Source: Gammaproteobacteria bacterium 50_400_T64
GTDB lineage: Bacteria; Pseudomonadota; Gammaproteobacteria; Pseudomonadales; Porticoccaceae
Direction of reading: 5' to 3'
Length of the DNA stretch: 64,000 nt
Assembly (NCBI GenBank): GCA_002162755.1
Contig: MAAS01000029.1
Span: 1 to 64,000, forward strand
The stretch's first letter is position 1. Each line of letters starts with the position of its first letter. Below are positions 32,072 to 41,665 of this stretch, piece after piece. Under the pieces are notes generated by a model. It was not told where the DNA came from, searched no databases, and saw only the letters and a program-made list of their open reading frames with translations. Made by a program: the position numbers and the translations under genes.

Positions 32072-32761
32072 TTACGAGTGATGGGGTTTTTCGTCGATAT
32101 TGAAGCAGTTGGGCACAACTTTTCCATTGTTTGATAGCTTGCGGGAAAAGTGTTTAAGTCGCTTTTTTTCGTTGCATAAAGTGTAGATTGAGGCAAGTGT
32201 TTTACTAAGTTCCAGGTTTTCATAGTTCTTTAGTAGATGGTCTTCGAGATAATCCATAGCCTCATTTAATTGACCATTTTCAATAAAAGATTCGGCGATT
32301 GCGCTAGCTGTACCCAGTGTTGTGTCTGTGTTTTTGGTGCTTTCAAGGTTCTGTGGTTTGGGCTTCTGTTCTTTGGTGTCCGCTGTTGTACTGTCAATCA
32401 TTGTTCTGAGGTGGAGGTATTCTTCTTTCGAAATTAAATGCTTAGAGGAGGTGAGAATACTGGTTTTTAGCTGTTGACCATTATTTCCTAAAGATGAAAA
32501 TAAAGCCTTAATGGCGCTGCCTATAATGTCGGATCTTCTGTTTTTCTGACAAAAGAAGATTTTTCTTACATGACTCAATAAGTCGTTTTCGTTATGCCTT
32601 ATTGAGTAATCGATGTAACGTAAAAAAACGTCTTCAGATATATTCGATTTATTGAGTAGCCAGTTGCTACTGGAGAATGCGAAGTGAGCTTCTTCCTGCA
32701 GATTGCAGGTCTCAACATCTGATCTTAGATTTTCCGTTGGAGGCTCCATTTCCTTTTCCAA
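32072..32761 (-). CDS. TPR-like protein heading the GTPase cluster, 229 aa
   Basis: A mostly helical protein and the first gene of the seven. The C-terminal part (ASAIAESFIENGQLNEAMDYLEDHLLKNYENLELSKTLASIYTLCNEKKRL) reads as a TPR-like or FimV C-terminal-like helical repeat, a protein-docking module. The N-terminal part is Ser/Asn/Lys-rich without a recognised domain. No signal peptide. Like the next gene it is AT-rich, which may mark recent transfer or relaxed selection. Upstream, TGTCCG/CGGACA arms form a small hairpin in the leader. Confidence 0.7.
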   Translation of the reverse strand: MEKEMEPPTENLRSDVETCNLQEEAHFAFSSSNWLLNKSNISEDVFLRYIDYSIRHNENDLLSHVRKIFFCQKNRRSDIIGSAIKALFSSLGNNGQQLKTSILTSSKHLISKEEYLHLRTMIDSTTADTKEQKPKPQNLESTKNTDTTLGTASAIAESFIENGQLNEAMDYLEDHLLKNYENLELSKTLASIYTLCNEKKRLKHFSRKLSNNGKVVPNCFNIDEKPHHS

Positions 32762-32980
32762 TTAAAGGGTATTTCCCTGTCCGTTTATGGATGAGCGGAC
32801 ATTAAAATATATTTATATTCTGCGCAATTAAAAACCTTCCAAAGTAGAAGGGCGTCACATTGATGAGGGTTTTGTTGGGTATATGGGGTGGGCTTGTTAT
32901 GGCTCAGTATGGGGCTAATGTTTTTCTGGCCTATAAGAAGCTGGTTGTGAGTGTTATAGATACATCAATGTGAGGCGGTT

Positions 32981-34183
32981 TCAGTGTTGCGCGAGTGTGG
33001 CAAGGTCTTTATTCGAGTGGCTGTGTTCTCTCAAATAATGGACAAACTTTAGTGTTTGAAAGGCATCAAACCAGATGTTCATATGTTTGTTATAGCTTTG
33101 AGTCGATGTGCTGGTTTTGCGTGCTGATTCTATGGCCTGATCTGCACCGATGTTCTGCAATGCGCTTAAGGTGGTCTCTGGCAGAGATAGATGATTGATG
33201 TCTTGCTCTTGAGTCGTTGGCATGAGGTCTATCCACGCTTTCAATTCAATAAAGATTTGTGGATGGTAGAAAATCTTTGCAGCTTCAAGGTTTTTTTCAA
33301 GCAGTAATTTACTGATTGCAGGGCCTGTACCGAAGGGTACTCGGTCTGATTGCCTTGCTTCGATGATGATTTCGGGCTTTTGCAAACAGTTAACTTGTCC
33401 GGTTTTTGCCAGTTTATTTAATAAATAGAAATCTTCGCCGCCACTACGCTTGGGGAAACCTCGAACCTGGGCGTAGTGCAATGCCGAAACGGCGATGGTG
33501 CTGCCAATAGTTTGAAAAGCATAGGGTGAGCCTGCGCTGTGTAGCCCATCGACATATTGTTGCATGCGCTGTTCGTAGAGCCGGGTTGCTTTGCCAACGG
33601 GGCTGTCGTCACAGCGGTGTTTGAAGGGGTAAATGGCAGCTGCAGACTGGGCTTTACCCTTGTCGTTATCCAGTGCGACAAAATAGCCGCTGGGTAGGCG
33701 GGCATCAGCATCGCTGGTGTATATCCAGGGGTGTTCGATATACCCACTGTTTATCAGCGCAAGGGCAATGTCGGCACCGATTTTTCTGGCGAGACCAACA
33801 CCCTGTTTCTCGGGTATTTGCCGTGTTGCACTAAAGCGATCAATTAGCAACAAAGCGCTATTGGTGGAGGGAATGTTGCGAAGCTGTAGCTTGTCGCGGG
33901 ATTGCCTCTCATCGGTAGCGTCGACCAGGCTTTGCCATAAATCACTATTGTCGCGGTGGGGGCTGGTAAGGCTGTCCGGTTGGTTGATGACGAGTATTAG
34001 CAGTACGGCGTGTTGCTTGAGTAAGGTGGTGCTGAGTCGCTGATAAAAGGCGGGGCTTTCTTTATAAGCGGGGATCACCAGGCAGTATTGCCAGCTATTG
34101 TTAGCCGTGGCGCGACAGTGCTCCAGTGCTAAAGCGGCTTCGGGTTCGGCATAGCGGGTCAGGTATTTGCGGGTGCTCTTCAT
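32981..34183 (-). CDS. GT-A type glycosyltransferase-like protein, 400 aa
   Basis: Resembles family 2 glycosyltransferases. VIPAYKESPAFYQRLS near residue 37 is the nucleotide-sugar-binding opening and YTSDADARLPSGYF near 165 carries the DxD-type motif. GVGLARKIGADIALALI and GSTIAVSALHYAQVRGFPKRSGGEDFYLLNKLAK fit an acceptor-side segment. No membrane helix is evident, so it should be a soluble or peripheral enzyme. The acceptor and sugar are unknown. It is 20 bp from miaE on the same strand and probably co-transcribed, without an obvious functional link. Confidence 0.8.
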   Translation of the reverse strand: MKSTRKYLTRYAEPEAALALEHCRATANNSWQYCLVIPAYKESPAFYQRLSTTLLKQHAVLLILVINQPDSLTSPHRDNSDLWQSLVDATDERQSRDKLQLRNIPSTNSALLLIDRFSATRQIPEKQGVGLARKIGADIALALINSGYIEHPWIYTSDADARLPSGYFVALDNDKGKAQSAAAIYPFKHRCDDSPVGKATRLYEQRMQQYVDGLHSAGSPYAFQTIGSTIAVSALHYAQVRGFPKRSGGEDFYLLNKLAKTGQVNCLQKPEIIIEARQSDRVPFGTGPAISKLLLEKNLEAAKIFYHPQIFIELKAWIDLMPTTQEQDINHLSLPETTLSALQNIGADQAIESARKTSTSTQSYNKHMNIWFDAFQTLKFVHYLREHSHSNKDLATLAQH

Positions 34184-34203
34184 TTTTTGTGGTTACGGCG
34201 GGT

Positions 34204-34794
34204 CTAATGCAGGGCGGGTCGAAAGGGCAGGCTGCTAACCAGTTGGGCCTCAAAATCGAGTAGCTGGTCGAGGCGGGTATTGATGATGTCAGTGGGGAAA
34301 TAATTCTCTGCCAGCTCGATAAATAAGTTTTGATGGCGGTCTTCCGAACGAGTGATGGCATCGTAAAACTGCTTTAGCTCATCCCCTTCAGCGGACTCTC
34401 CTGAGGGTAGAGCGGTAGCCACTAGACCAAAGCGCTCCGCACCGCGAGCCTCAATCACGCCGCCGAGCAGTAGCCGGTCGAGAAAGTAGTCGTCGCGACC
34501 ATTGCGAACTTGCTTGCGCAGCTGATTGACGTAGGGGTCTTTCTCGTCTTTCTGTAGCTGCAATTGGCGAGATGCCATCAGTTTGACGACTTCGCGGAAG
34601 TGTTCGAGTTCTTCGATGCTCAGGTCGATCATCGCGCTGACAATGTCGGGCTTGTCGGCGTAGTGTAGAGCCATCGACATGGCCATGCCGGAGGCTTTCT
34701 TTTCGGCACCGGCGTGGTCGATAAGAAAGGCATCAAAATCGTCGAGTACAGTTTTCGTCCAGTCTGGCGGGGTTTGGTAGCGCAGTTTAAACAT
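34204..34794 (-). CDS. miaE: tRNA-(ms2io6A)-hydroxylase
   Basis: MiaE is a non-haem diiron monooxygenase that hydroxylates the isopentenyl group of ms2i6A37 in tRNA. The ferritin-like ligand set is visible in the helices SIEELEHFREVVKLM, GGVIEARGAERFG and RSEDRHQNLFIELAENYF. The 196-aa length fits. It starts at the ATG ending at 34794. The i6A and ms2 enzymes MiaA and MiaB, its suppliers, are not in the window. Confidence 0.95.
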   Translation of the reverse strand: MFKLRYQTPPDWTKTVLDDFDAFLIDHAGAEKKASGMAMSMALHYADKPDIVSAMIDLSIEELEHFREVVKLMASRQLQLQKDEKDPYVNQLRKQVRNGRDDYFLDRLLLGGVIEARGAERFGLVATALPSGESAEGDELKQFYDAITRSEDRHQNLFIELAENYFPTDIINTRLDQLLDFEAQLVSSLPFRPALH

Positions 34795-34890
34795 CGTGGA
34801 GTCACATAGGGCTTCGGGTTATTATGGGCGATTATCGCAGATGAAACGCCCTCGTCGGGGAATTTTAGTCCAGTCAATTGAGAGAGTTAA

Positions 34891-36072
34891 ATGATTATAA
34901 AACCAAAAGTTCGTGGATTTATTTGTACCAATGCCCATCCACAGGGCTGTGCGGCATCGATCAATCAACAAATTGACTACGTTAAAGCCAAGGGGCCGAT
35001 TGCCGGCGGGCCAAAAAGGGTATTGGTGATTGGCTCGTCCACGGGCTATGGCATGGCGTCGCGCATTACGGCTGCCTTTGGTTGTGGTGCCGATACGCTG
35101 GGTGTGTTCTTTGAAAAGCCACCGACTGAGCGCCGTACGGGTTCGGCTGGCTATTACAATTCTGCGGCGATGCAGGCGGCGGCGCGTGCGGAAGGCCTCT
35201 ACGCTGAAAGTATTAATGGCGATGCCTTTTCCGATGAAATTAAAGCCGAAGTGATTGCAACATTGAAACGCGATATGGGGCCGGTTGATTTGGTGGTTTA
35301 TTCCCTGGCATCACCGCGTCGTACGGACCCCAGGACGGGCACTACATATACGTCTTCACTTAAACCCATTGGTGGTGCCTTCACGATGAAGGGCGTGAAT
35401 ACCGACACCCTGGCAGTTGATGAGGTGACGGTTGAAGAGGCGACGCAGGAAGAAATTGATAACACGATTAAAGTTATGGGTGGCGAAGACTGGGAGTGGT
35501 GGATTGACGCTTTGAGTGACGCGGGCTTACTGGCCGAGGGTTGCAAGACCACTGCCTATACCTATATTGGCAAGGCTTTGACCTGGCCGCTGTATGGTCA
35601 CGCCACTATTGGCATGGCAAAGAAAGACCTCGACCGGGCGAGTACGGCTATTAACGAAAAACTCGCACCCCTCGGCGGTGAATCTCGGGTTTCGGTGTTG
35701 AAAGCGCTCGTTACTCAGGCCAGTTCTGCTATTCCCATTATGCCTTTGTATATTTCTACGCTGTATAAAGTGATGAAGGAAGAGGGCACTCACGAAGGCT
35801 GTATTGAACAGATACAGGGTCTGTTCGATCGTCAGATCTACACCGCTGGGCAGGCCGATATTGATGAAGATGGCCGCTGGCGCATGGACGGCGAGGAGTT
35901 AAAAGAGAGTGTTCAGGCGCAGGTGGCGGCGTTGTGGGATAGTGTTAATACCGAAACTATCGGTGAGCTGACTGACTTTAAAGGCTACCATCAAGAGTTT
36001 TTACGCCTCTTTGGTTTTGGTATCGATGGTGTCGATTATGAGGCGGATACGAGTCCTCTGGTTGATCTTTAA
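34891..36072 (+). CDS. fabV: Enoyl-ACP (trans-2-enoyl-CoA) reductase FabV
   Basis: FabV is the NADH-dependent enoyl reductase, a triclosan-tolerant replacement for FabI. The opening [17 protein letters not shown], the dinucleotide site [13 protein letters not shown] near residue 48 and the extended active site Y-x8-K in [14 protein letters not shown] are present; 393 aa is normal. It catalyses the last reduction of each fatty-acid elongation round. It is monocistronic by spacing. Whether a fabI also exists cannot be told from this window. Confidence 0.97.
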   Translation: MIIKPKVRGFICTNAHPQGCAASINQQIDYVKAKGPIAGGPKRVLVIGSSTGYGMASRITAAFGCGADTLGVFFEKPPTERRTGSAGYYNSAAMQAAARAEGLYAESINGDAFSDEIKAEVIATLKRDMGPVDLVVYSLASPRRTDPRTGTTYTSSLKPIGGAFTMKGVNTDTLAVDEVTVEEATQEEIDNTIKVMGGEDWEWWIDALSDAGLLAEGCKTTAYTYIGKALTWPLYGHATIGMAKKDLDRASTAINEKLAPLGGESRVSVLKALVTQASSAIPIMPLYISTLYKVMKEEGTHEGCIEQIQGLFDRQIYTAGQADIDEDGRWRMDGEELKESVQAQVAALWDSVNTETIGELTDFKGYHQEFLRLFGFGIDGVDYEADTSPLVDL

Positions 36073-36191
36073 GCGCAACGCTTGTGTTGATAAAACGATA
36101 ATAAAAAGTGCTTGCTCGTCGTGTCTGAAATCAGTACGGCGACAAAGCAATAAAGTGATGATGTAGGGTGAGAACTTAAGGTGAAAGTCTT

Positions 36192-37034
36192 ATGAGTACA
36201 GTGGATCAATTTACCCCTTTGGTACGACGCATTAGCGCGCCCAATGGCAGCGCTATGACGGGGCCGGGTACCAATGCTTATTTAATCGGCAAAGAAGAAA
36301 TTGCGGTACTCGACCCCGGCCCCATTTACGATAGCCATATTGATGCAATTCTAGCGGCGGGCGGCGACAAAATCCGCTGGATTATTGTTACTCACACCCA
36401 CAAAGATCACTCCCCGGCAGCGAAAGTTCTCGCCGAGAAAACCGGAGCCCAATTGATTGGTTGTGTGATGGAGGATCCGGATAGTTTTCAGGACGTAACT
36501 TTCACAGTGGAAGAGAATATTCGCCACGGCGAGCTATTCAAAACCGATGAGTTCACCCTTGAAGCCCTCCATACCCCCGGTCATGTGGGCAACCACTTCT
36601 GCTTCTTTTTACACGAAGACGGCCTGCTGTTTGCCGGCGACCATATTATGGATGGCTCTACGGTCGTGATCATTCCGCCCAGTGGCGATATGAAGGACTA
36701 CCTGGATTCTCTCGATATTTTGAGAGAGCTGCCCTTGCAACATATTGCGCCAGGTCACGGTAACTTGATGGCCGAGCCGCAGAGAGTTATCGATACCCTT
36801 TATCGCCACCGCATGATGCGTGAACAAAAAGTGATCGCTGGAATGAAAAAACGCGGTGAGTCGAGTGTGCTGGGCATGCTGTCGACGATTTACGATGATG
36901 TCGATAAGAAGGTTTACTACTACGCGCGTTTTTCCCTGTGGGCGCATTTGCTCAAGCTGGAGCGCGACGGCAAGGCTAAGCGGACGTCGACCAATGACGA
37001 GTTTGACCAGGAATGCTGGGTGCTTTGCGAATAA
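36192..37034 (+). CDS. MBL-fold metallo-hydrolase (LACTB2-like)
   Basis: A 280-aa metallo-beta-lactamase-fold hydrolase. THTHKDH near residue 70 supplies the zinc ligands HxHxDH, with GHVGNHFCF and LFAGDHIM as the later His and Asp. The N-terminal GPGTNAYLIG and the C-terminal winged-helix-like tail (MMREQKVIAGMKKRGESS) are typical of the LACTB2/glyoxalase-like group, which includes nucleases and thioesterases. AAGGTGAAAG is upstream. The substrate is unknown. Confidence 0.88.
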   Translation: MSTVDQFTPLVRRISAPNGSAMTGPGTNAYLIGKEEIAVLDPGPIYDSHIDAILAAGGDKIRWIIVTHTHKDHSPAAKVLAEKTGAQLIGCVMEDPDSFQDVTFTVEENIRHGELFKTDEFTLEALHTPGHVGNHFCFFLHEDGLLFAGDHIMDGSTVVIIPPSGDMKDYLDSLDILRELPLQHIAPGHGNLMAEPQRVIDTLYRHRMMREQKVIAGMKKRGESSVLGMLSTIYDDVDKKVYYYARFSLWAHLLKLERDGKAKRTSTNDEFDQECWVLCE

Positions 37035-37081
37035 GGTGTTTTAACATTACTGGGCAATCGGCCCCGTAAAGGAGAATAAAA

Positions 37082-37315
37082 ATGGATCTGTCAGCCCATA
37101 CATTGGCGACTTTGTTCGAACAGCTCGGCTTGCCGTCATCGGAATCGGCGATTAATGAATTTATCGACCAGCACAGCCCTCTCGACCCCCAGTTGACGTT
37201 GGAGGAGGCTTCATTCTGGAATCCGGGACAGCGCTCCTTCCTGATGGAGGCGAGGGCGGAAGATTCTGATTGGACGGAAATGGTCGAACATCTCGATGCC
37301 TTTTTACGTCGATAA
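37082..37315 (+). CDS. DUF2789 family protein
   Basis: A 77-aa acidic protein with a strong AAGGAG ribosome site. LSAHTLATLFEQLGLPSSESAINEFI and ASFWNPGQRSFLMEARAEDSDWTEMVEHLD match DUF2789, a small family common in gammaproteobacteria. No function is known. It follows the MBL-fold gene by 47 bp. Confidence 0.88.
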   Translation: MDLSAHTLATLFEQLGLPSSESAINEFIDQHSPLDPQLTLEEASFWNPGQRSFLMEARAEDSDWTEMVEHLDAFLRR

Positions 37316-37468
37316 CTGATGGCTAAAAGGTTGAGTCATAAACCTTGTGGCCTCTCGATGATAAGAGCCTGCTTCTCTTTTACTTCTCTGCCTGAGCGTG
37401 AATCGGCGAGTGGTGCTTGTGTCGGCATGAGTAGCTCAGTAACATGACGCCTTTTTTGGAGCAAGGCT

Positions 37469-38350
37469 ATGATCACCGGCAGTATAGTGGCGATGGTGAC
37501 CCCGATGGTCACCGAAACTTTAGCGGTCGATTGGCCTGCCTTGAAGAAACTGGTGGACTGGCATATTGACGCCGGTACCGATGCTATTGTTGCCGTCGGC
37601 ACCACGGGCGAATCGGCGACCTTGAATGTCGATGAGCACCTTGAGGTGGTTAAAGTCTGTGTACGGCAGGCTGCTGGGCGCATCGCCATTATCGCCGGTA
37701 CTGGGGCTAACAGCACGAGTGAAGCTATCGAGCTCACCGCTGCCGCGAAAGAGTGCGGTGCCGATGCCTGCTTGCTGGTCACGCCTTATTACAACAAGCC
37801 GACGCAAGAAGGTCTGTATTTACATTACAAAGCCATCGCAGAAGCCGTGGCAATACCGCAAATTCTTTACAACGTGCCCGGTCGTACGGCCTGCGACATG
37901 TTGGCTGAGACGGTGTGTCGACTGGCGCAGCTGGACAATATTGTCGGTATCAAAGAAGCGACAGGTGATCTTGATCGCGCCCGTGACATTATTACCGGCA
38001 CGCCCGATGATTTCGCCGTTTACTCCGGTGATGACGCCACAGCAGTCGAGCTAATTCTGCTCGGTGGCAAGGGCAATATTTCGGTCACTGCCAACATCGC
38101 CCCGCAGCAAATGCATTTGCTTTGTGCTGCTGCCCTGGCCGGGAATACCGATCAGGCGCGGGCTTTAAATAGTGAAATGGCAACGTTGCATGAAGTGCTG
38201 TTTGTTGAGTCCAACCCGATACCCGTTAAGTGGGCTGTCGCCGAGTTGGGCTTGATGACACAGGACACTATCCGTTTGCCCTTAACGCCACTTTCTGCCG
38301 CTTGCCGGTCTGAAATAAAAACAGCGATGCAGGCTGCAGCTCTGTTGTAA
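37469..38350 (+). CDS. dapA: 4-hydroxy-tetrahydrodipicolinate synthase
   Basis: DapA condenses pyruvate with aspartate semialdehyde in lysine and diaminopimelate synthesis. The Schiff-base lysine lies in [11 protein letters not shown] near residue 161, the catalytic Tyr in [13 protein letters not shown] near 133, and GTTGESATL near 44 carries the Thr pair. The ATG at 37469 follows GGAG. It begins the run dapA, bamC, MBL, purC, an order familiar from pseudomonads. Confidence 0.98.
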   Translation: MITGSIVAMVTPMVTETLAVDWPALKKLVDWHIDAGTDAIVAVGTTGESATLNVDEHLEVVKVCVRQAAGRIAIIAGTGANSTSEAIELTAAAKECGADACLLVTPYYNKPTQEGLYLHYKAIAEAVAIPQILYNVPGRTACDMLAETVCRLAQLDNIVGIKEATGDLDRARDIITGTPDDFAVYSGDDATAVELILLGGKGNISVTANIAPQQMHLLCAAALAGNTDQARALNSEMATLHEVLFVESNPIPVKWAVAELGLMTQDTIRLPLTPLSAACRSEIKTAMQAAALL

Positions 38351-38403
38351 TTATAGTTGTCGCTATATGTTTGCGCTTGAGCGCAGTACTTTCTGGGAAT
38401 TCA

Positions 38404-39483
38404 ATGAATAAAGTTCGGCTAGTTAACTTACATACGCGATTGTTGGCTTACGCTCGGCCATTGTTAGTAGTGCTCGGCTTAAGCCTGTTGTCGGGTTGTC
38501 AGATGATGGATGATGATGGCATCTTCCGTGATCGCCAAAAAGACTACCAGCTCGCCCAGAATATGCCGGTCATGGCTGTGCCCGAAGGTGCTGATAGCGA
38601 TGCTCTGGGTGAGCTTTATGTCGTTGCTGAAATTCCCGATACCAGTCTGTTACTCGAAGAGACTATTGGTGCGCCCAGGCCTCAGCCGCTTAGTGGGAAT
38701 TTACTCGATGAAGAAGTCAAAATTCAAACGCTGAGTGGTAAGCGCTGGGTTTTGACCAACCGTGCACCGAGTGAGGTGTGGCCGCGAGTTAGAAATATAT
38801 TGAATCGCAATGCTCTGCCCACCGGTTTTGCAGATGCTTCAGCGGGTGTGCTGGAGACGGTATGGCTTGAATTGAAAAGTGACGATGTCTATAAGCATCG
38901 CTTCCAGTTTCGTATCGAGCCGGGTGTGCAGGTCGATAGTACGGAAGTGGCGATAGTCCATATGCGGATTGAAAAAGACGGCACGCCGGGAGCCTGGCCT
39001 CTGGTGTCTGATGATGATGAGCGTGAAAAGGCCATGGCTAACATGTTGGCCAGCGCACTCGCGGGTGATGAATCGAGCGGCACGGTCTCTTTGTTGGCCC
39101 AGTCGATTGGTGGTGAATCTAAGGTCGATATCGTCACGCCGAAAGATGCCGAGCCCTATATATTGATGCGACTCGACTATGATCGCTCCTGGGCGTCAGT
39201 GGGTTACGCCACCGGCCGCGATGGTTTCTTCCTGGTTGATCAGGATCGAAGCGAGGGGGTTTTCTATGTATTTTATGGCGATCCTGATGCGGAGAAGCCG
39301 GGCTTTTTTGCGCGTTTATTCAGTAAAAGTGAGGAAGAGCAGCGTTTAACAGTCAGCTATTTGATTCGGCTTACGCGTAGTGAAGACGGTGTGGCGATCA
39401 GCCTTGTCGACAGTGAGGGTAAGCCTGCCGAGCGTATAGAGACGCTGCGCTTACTGAAAAAAATTCGCGCCAACCTTTCATAA
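38404..39483 (+). CDS. bamC: Outer membrane assembly lipoprotein BamC
   Basis: A 359-aa lipoprotein of the BAM complex that inserts beta-barrel proteins. I start it at the ATG at 38404; the signal segment ends at the lipobox LLSGC with C32. After it comes an unstructured N-terminal part and two helix-grip domains, the first near SGKRWVLTNRAPSEVWPRVRNIL and the second near LRLDYDRSWASVGYATGRDGF, typical of NlpB/DapX. It follows dapA as in other gammaproteobacteria. Confidence 0.92.
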   Translation: MNKVRLVNLHTRLLAYARPLLVVLGLSLLSGCQMMDDDGIFRDRQKDYQLAQNMPVMAVPEGADSDALGELYVVAEIPDTSLLLEETIGAPRPQPLSGNLLDEEVKIQTLSGKRWVLTNRAPSEVWPRVRNILNRNALPTGFADASAGVLETVWLELKSDDVYKHRFQFRIEPGVQVDSTEVAIVHMRIEKDGTPGAWPLVSDDDEREKAMANMLASALAGDESSGTVSLLAQSIGGESKVDIVTPKDAEPYILMRLDYDRSWASVGYATGRDGFFLVDQDRSEGVFYVFYGDPDAEKPGFFARLFSKSEEEQRLTVSYLIRLTRSEDGVAISLVDSEGKPAERIETLRLLKKIRANLS

Positions 39484-39568
39484 TCGCGGGTGCTGATGCG
39501 AGTTTCACGTGGGCTATTGATACTTTGTTTTTCGTCATGAGCGGTACTTCTGGTGTGCGCTTTTGGTG

Positions 39569-40327
39569 ATGGCTTTTGCCTCCCTCGGTAGCGGTAGTAA
39601 GGGTAATGCTACGCTGGTGAGAGCAGGTGACGCCTGCTTGTTGGTCGATTGTGGTTTTTCTGCCCGTGAGCTGGAGCGACGATTGGCTCTGGTGCAGCTT
39701 GATGGCCCACAGCTATCTGGCATCCTGGTGACTCACGAACACGGTGATCATATTAAAGGGGTTTGGCCATTGGCCAGGCGTCATAAGTTGCCGGTTTATA
39801 TGACGGGCGGCACGGCAAAGGTTGCATCTGCCCCGGCTGATATTGATTTACATCTGATAACGCCGCAACAAAACTTCCAGGTTGGCGGTGTTGACGTGTT
39901 ACCGGTTGCTGTTCCCCACGATGCTCGTGAGCCGGTACAATTTGTGTTTAATTATGCCGGGCTCAAGTTGGGCGTGCTCACCGATTTGGGGCACATCAGC
40001 CCTCACGTTCTGGCGTGTTATCAGCAGTGCGATGGCTTGTTGGTTGAGGCCAATCATGACTCGGTAATGTTGGCGGACGGGCCGTATCCTTACACCTTGA
40101 AACAGCGGGTAGGGGGTGACTGGGGTCACTTGAATAATACTCAAACGGCGACCTTGTTAAGTGCTCTGGAGCCCCGTTCATTACAGAGGCTGCTCGTTGG
40201 CCATATTAGCCAGCAAAATAATGCCCTGAGTCGGGTACAAGAGGCGATAGAGCCGGTTGCCGCTTTGGTTCATCAGATAAAATACGCCAGTCAGGATGAC
40301 TGTGTGGATTGGTTGGCGCTAGAGTAA
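39569..40327 (+). CDS. MBL-fold hydrolase (YycJ/WalJ-like)
   Basis: A 252-aa metallo-hydrolase. THEHGDHIKG near residue 54 is the zinc motif, SLGSGSKGNA near the start is the mark of the YycJ-type subfamily of 5' exonuclease-like enzymes. ATG at 39569 is preceded in frame by GTG (39566) and TTG, so the exact start is uncertain by two codons. It sits between bamC and purC, as in Pseudomonas. Confidence 0.9.
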   Translation: MAFASLGSGSKGNATLVRAGDACLLVDCGFSARELERRLALVQLDGPQLSGILVTHEHGDHIKGVWPLARRHKLPVYMTGGTAKVASAPADIDLHLITPQQNFQVGGVDVLPVAVPHDAREPVQFVFNYAGLKLGVLTDLGHISPHVLACYQQCDGLLVEANHDSVMLADGPYPYTLKQRVGGDWGHLNNTQTATLLSALEPRSLQRLLVGHISQQNNALSRVQEAIEPVAALVHQIKYASQDDCVDWLALE

Positions 40328-40455
40328 GGCCGCCAGTAAAATTACGGAAAAATCAATAAACTCTCATTACTATTCCAGACGCTGACATTGCGTTTTGATA
40401 AGTTGCCATATTGAGAGTTTCTATTTAGAACACATGTTTAGGAGACAGGCTGACA

Positions 40456-41172
40456 ATGGAAAGACGTGAAGAGTTATACAAAGGTAAGGCTAAATCAGTT
40501 TTTACTACGGATGACGCGGAGTCATTAATTCTCTTTTATCGCAATGATACCTCTGCCTTTGATGGTAAAAAAATCGAGCAGCTGGATCGTAAAGGCATGG
40601 TCAACAATAAGTTCAATGCCTTTATTATGGAGAAGTTAGAGGCTGCGGGTATTCCAACCCATTTTAAATCCTTACTCAGCGACCAGGAGTCACTGGTGGC
40701 CCGGCTGGATATGATCCCGGTAGAGTGCGTAGTACGCAATATTTCTGCTGGCAGTATCTGTCGTCGGCTGGGTGTTGAGGAAGGGCTTGAGTTGAATCCG
40801 CCGACCTTTGAGTTTTTCTTAAAGAACGACGATCTCGGCGACCCGATGATTAACGACTACCACATCAGCTCTTTCGGCTGGGCAGAGCCTGAGCATGTAG
40901 AGAAAATGAAAGTCTTAACTTTCGCCGTTAACGATGTGCTCAAGGCCCTGTTTCTCGACAGCAACATTCTGTTAGTCGACTATAAGCTGGAGTTCGGCAT
41001 TGCGACGGGAGGAGAGGTGGTGCTCGGTGATGAGTTTACCCCGGATGGCTGCCGTTTATGGGATGTGGATACCCGAGAAAAGCTAGATAAAGATAGGTTT
41101 AGACAGGGTTTAGGTGACGTTGTTGAGTCTTATGAGTTAGTTGGCCGCCGGTTGGGCCTTAGTTTCGACTAG
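40456..41172 (+). CDS. purC: SAICAR synthetase
   Basis: PurC joins aspartate to CAIR in purine synthesis. [14 protein letters not shown] near residue 8 (ATP loop), [19 protein letters not shown] near 90 and [24 protein letters not shown] near 175 are diagnostic. 238 aa is normal. TAGGAGACAG precedes the start. No PurR-type box was identified. Confidence 0.97.
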   Translation: MERREELYKGKAKSVFTTDDAESLILFYRNDTSAFDGKKIEQLDRKGMVNNKFNAFIMEKLEAAGIPTHFKSLLSDQESLVARLDMIPVECVVRNISAGSICRRLGVEEGLELNPPTFEFFLKNDDLGDPMINDYHISSFGWAEPEHVEKMKVLTFAVNDVLKALFLDSNILLVDYKLEFGIATGGEVVLGDEFTPDGCRLWDVDTREKLDKDRFRQGLGDVVESYELVGRRLGLSFD

Positions 41173-41283
41173 TTGTTTTTGCGGTTTTACGTGACGGATA
41201 CTGAGTCTTTTCCACAGTTAGTCGTTTAACTTAAAGCTGCTTTTTCAATACATCTGTAAGCCATTGATATTTTATTTCAGAAT
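41173..41283. other. Intergenic DNA leading into repeat
   Basis: No gene. It contains a first TGTAAGCCATTGATATTTT about 30 bp ahead of the similar TGTAAGCCGCTGATTTTT at which the family 2 repeat begins, so this copy may start with a short tandem duplication. Confidence 0.55.
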
Positions 41284-41498
41284 ATGTAAGCCGCTGATTT
41301 TTATAGCTATTTTTTTATGACTAAAAAGTGACCATTTTGTGACATGGTCAACGATTCCGGGGCTTTCTGATAGTTACGGGCTCTCAGTCCACAGACTTAT
41401 CCACAGATTTTGTGGGTAAGTACTGTCAACTAAAATGGCTAAAAAAAAGAAAATAAATACCAAGATTTTTTGAAATGATAGTGTTAGCTGTGATTGCG
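41284..41498 (+). repeat. Dispersed intergenic repeat, family 2, copy 2
   Basis: Collinear with 14303-14514. The central hairpin ACTTATCCACA (41395-41405) with TGTGGGTAAGT (41411-41421) pairs over 11 bp with one G-T wobble, loop GATTT. It includes a perfect consensus DnaA box TTATCCACA (41397-41405). An A-rich block and AAATAAATA follow. It lies between purC and the slipin gene. Confidence 0.8.
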
Positions 41499-41665
41499 TT
41501 CTTTCAGGCTTCACGCCCCCGCAATGGATCGGCAGCCGCTAGAATCTGTGCTGTTAATCGCTAAAGACAAATGTAGATACTCCTCTCTTGTAACTGATAC
41601 TCTTCGCGCTGCCTGGCTTGCGATATTTATCGCTCCAGCCAAAACAACTTTTGGAGGACGTACGC

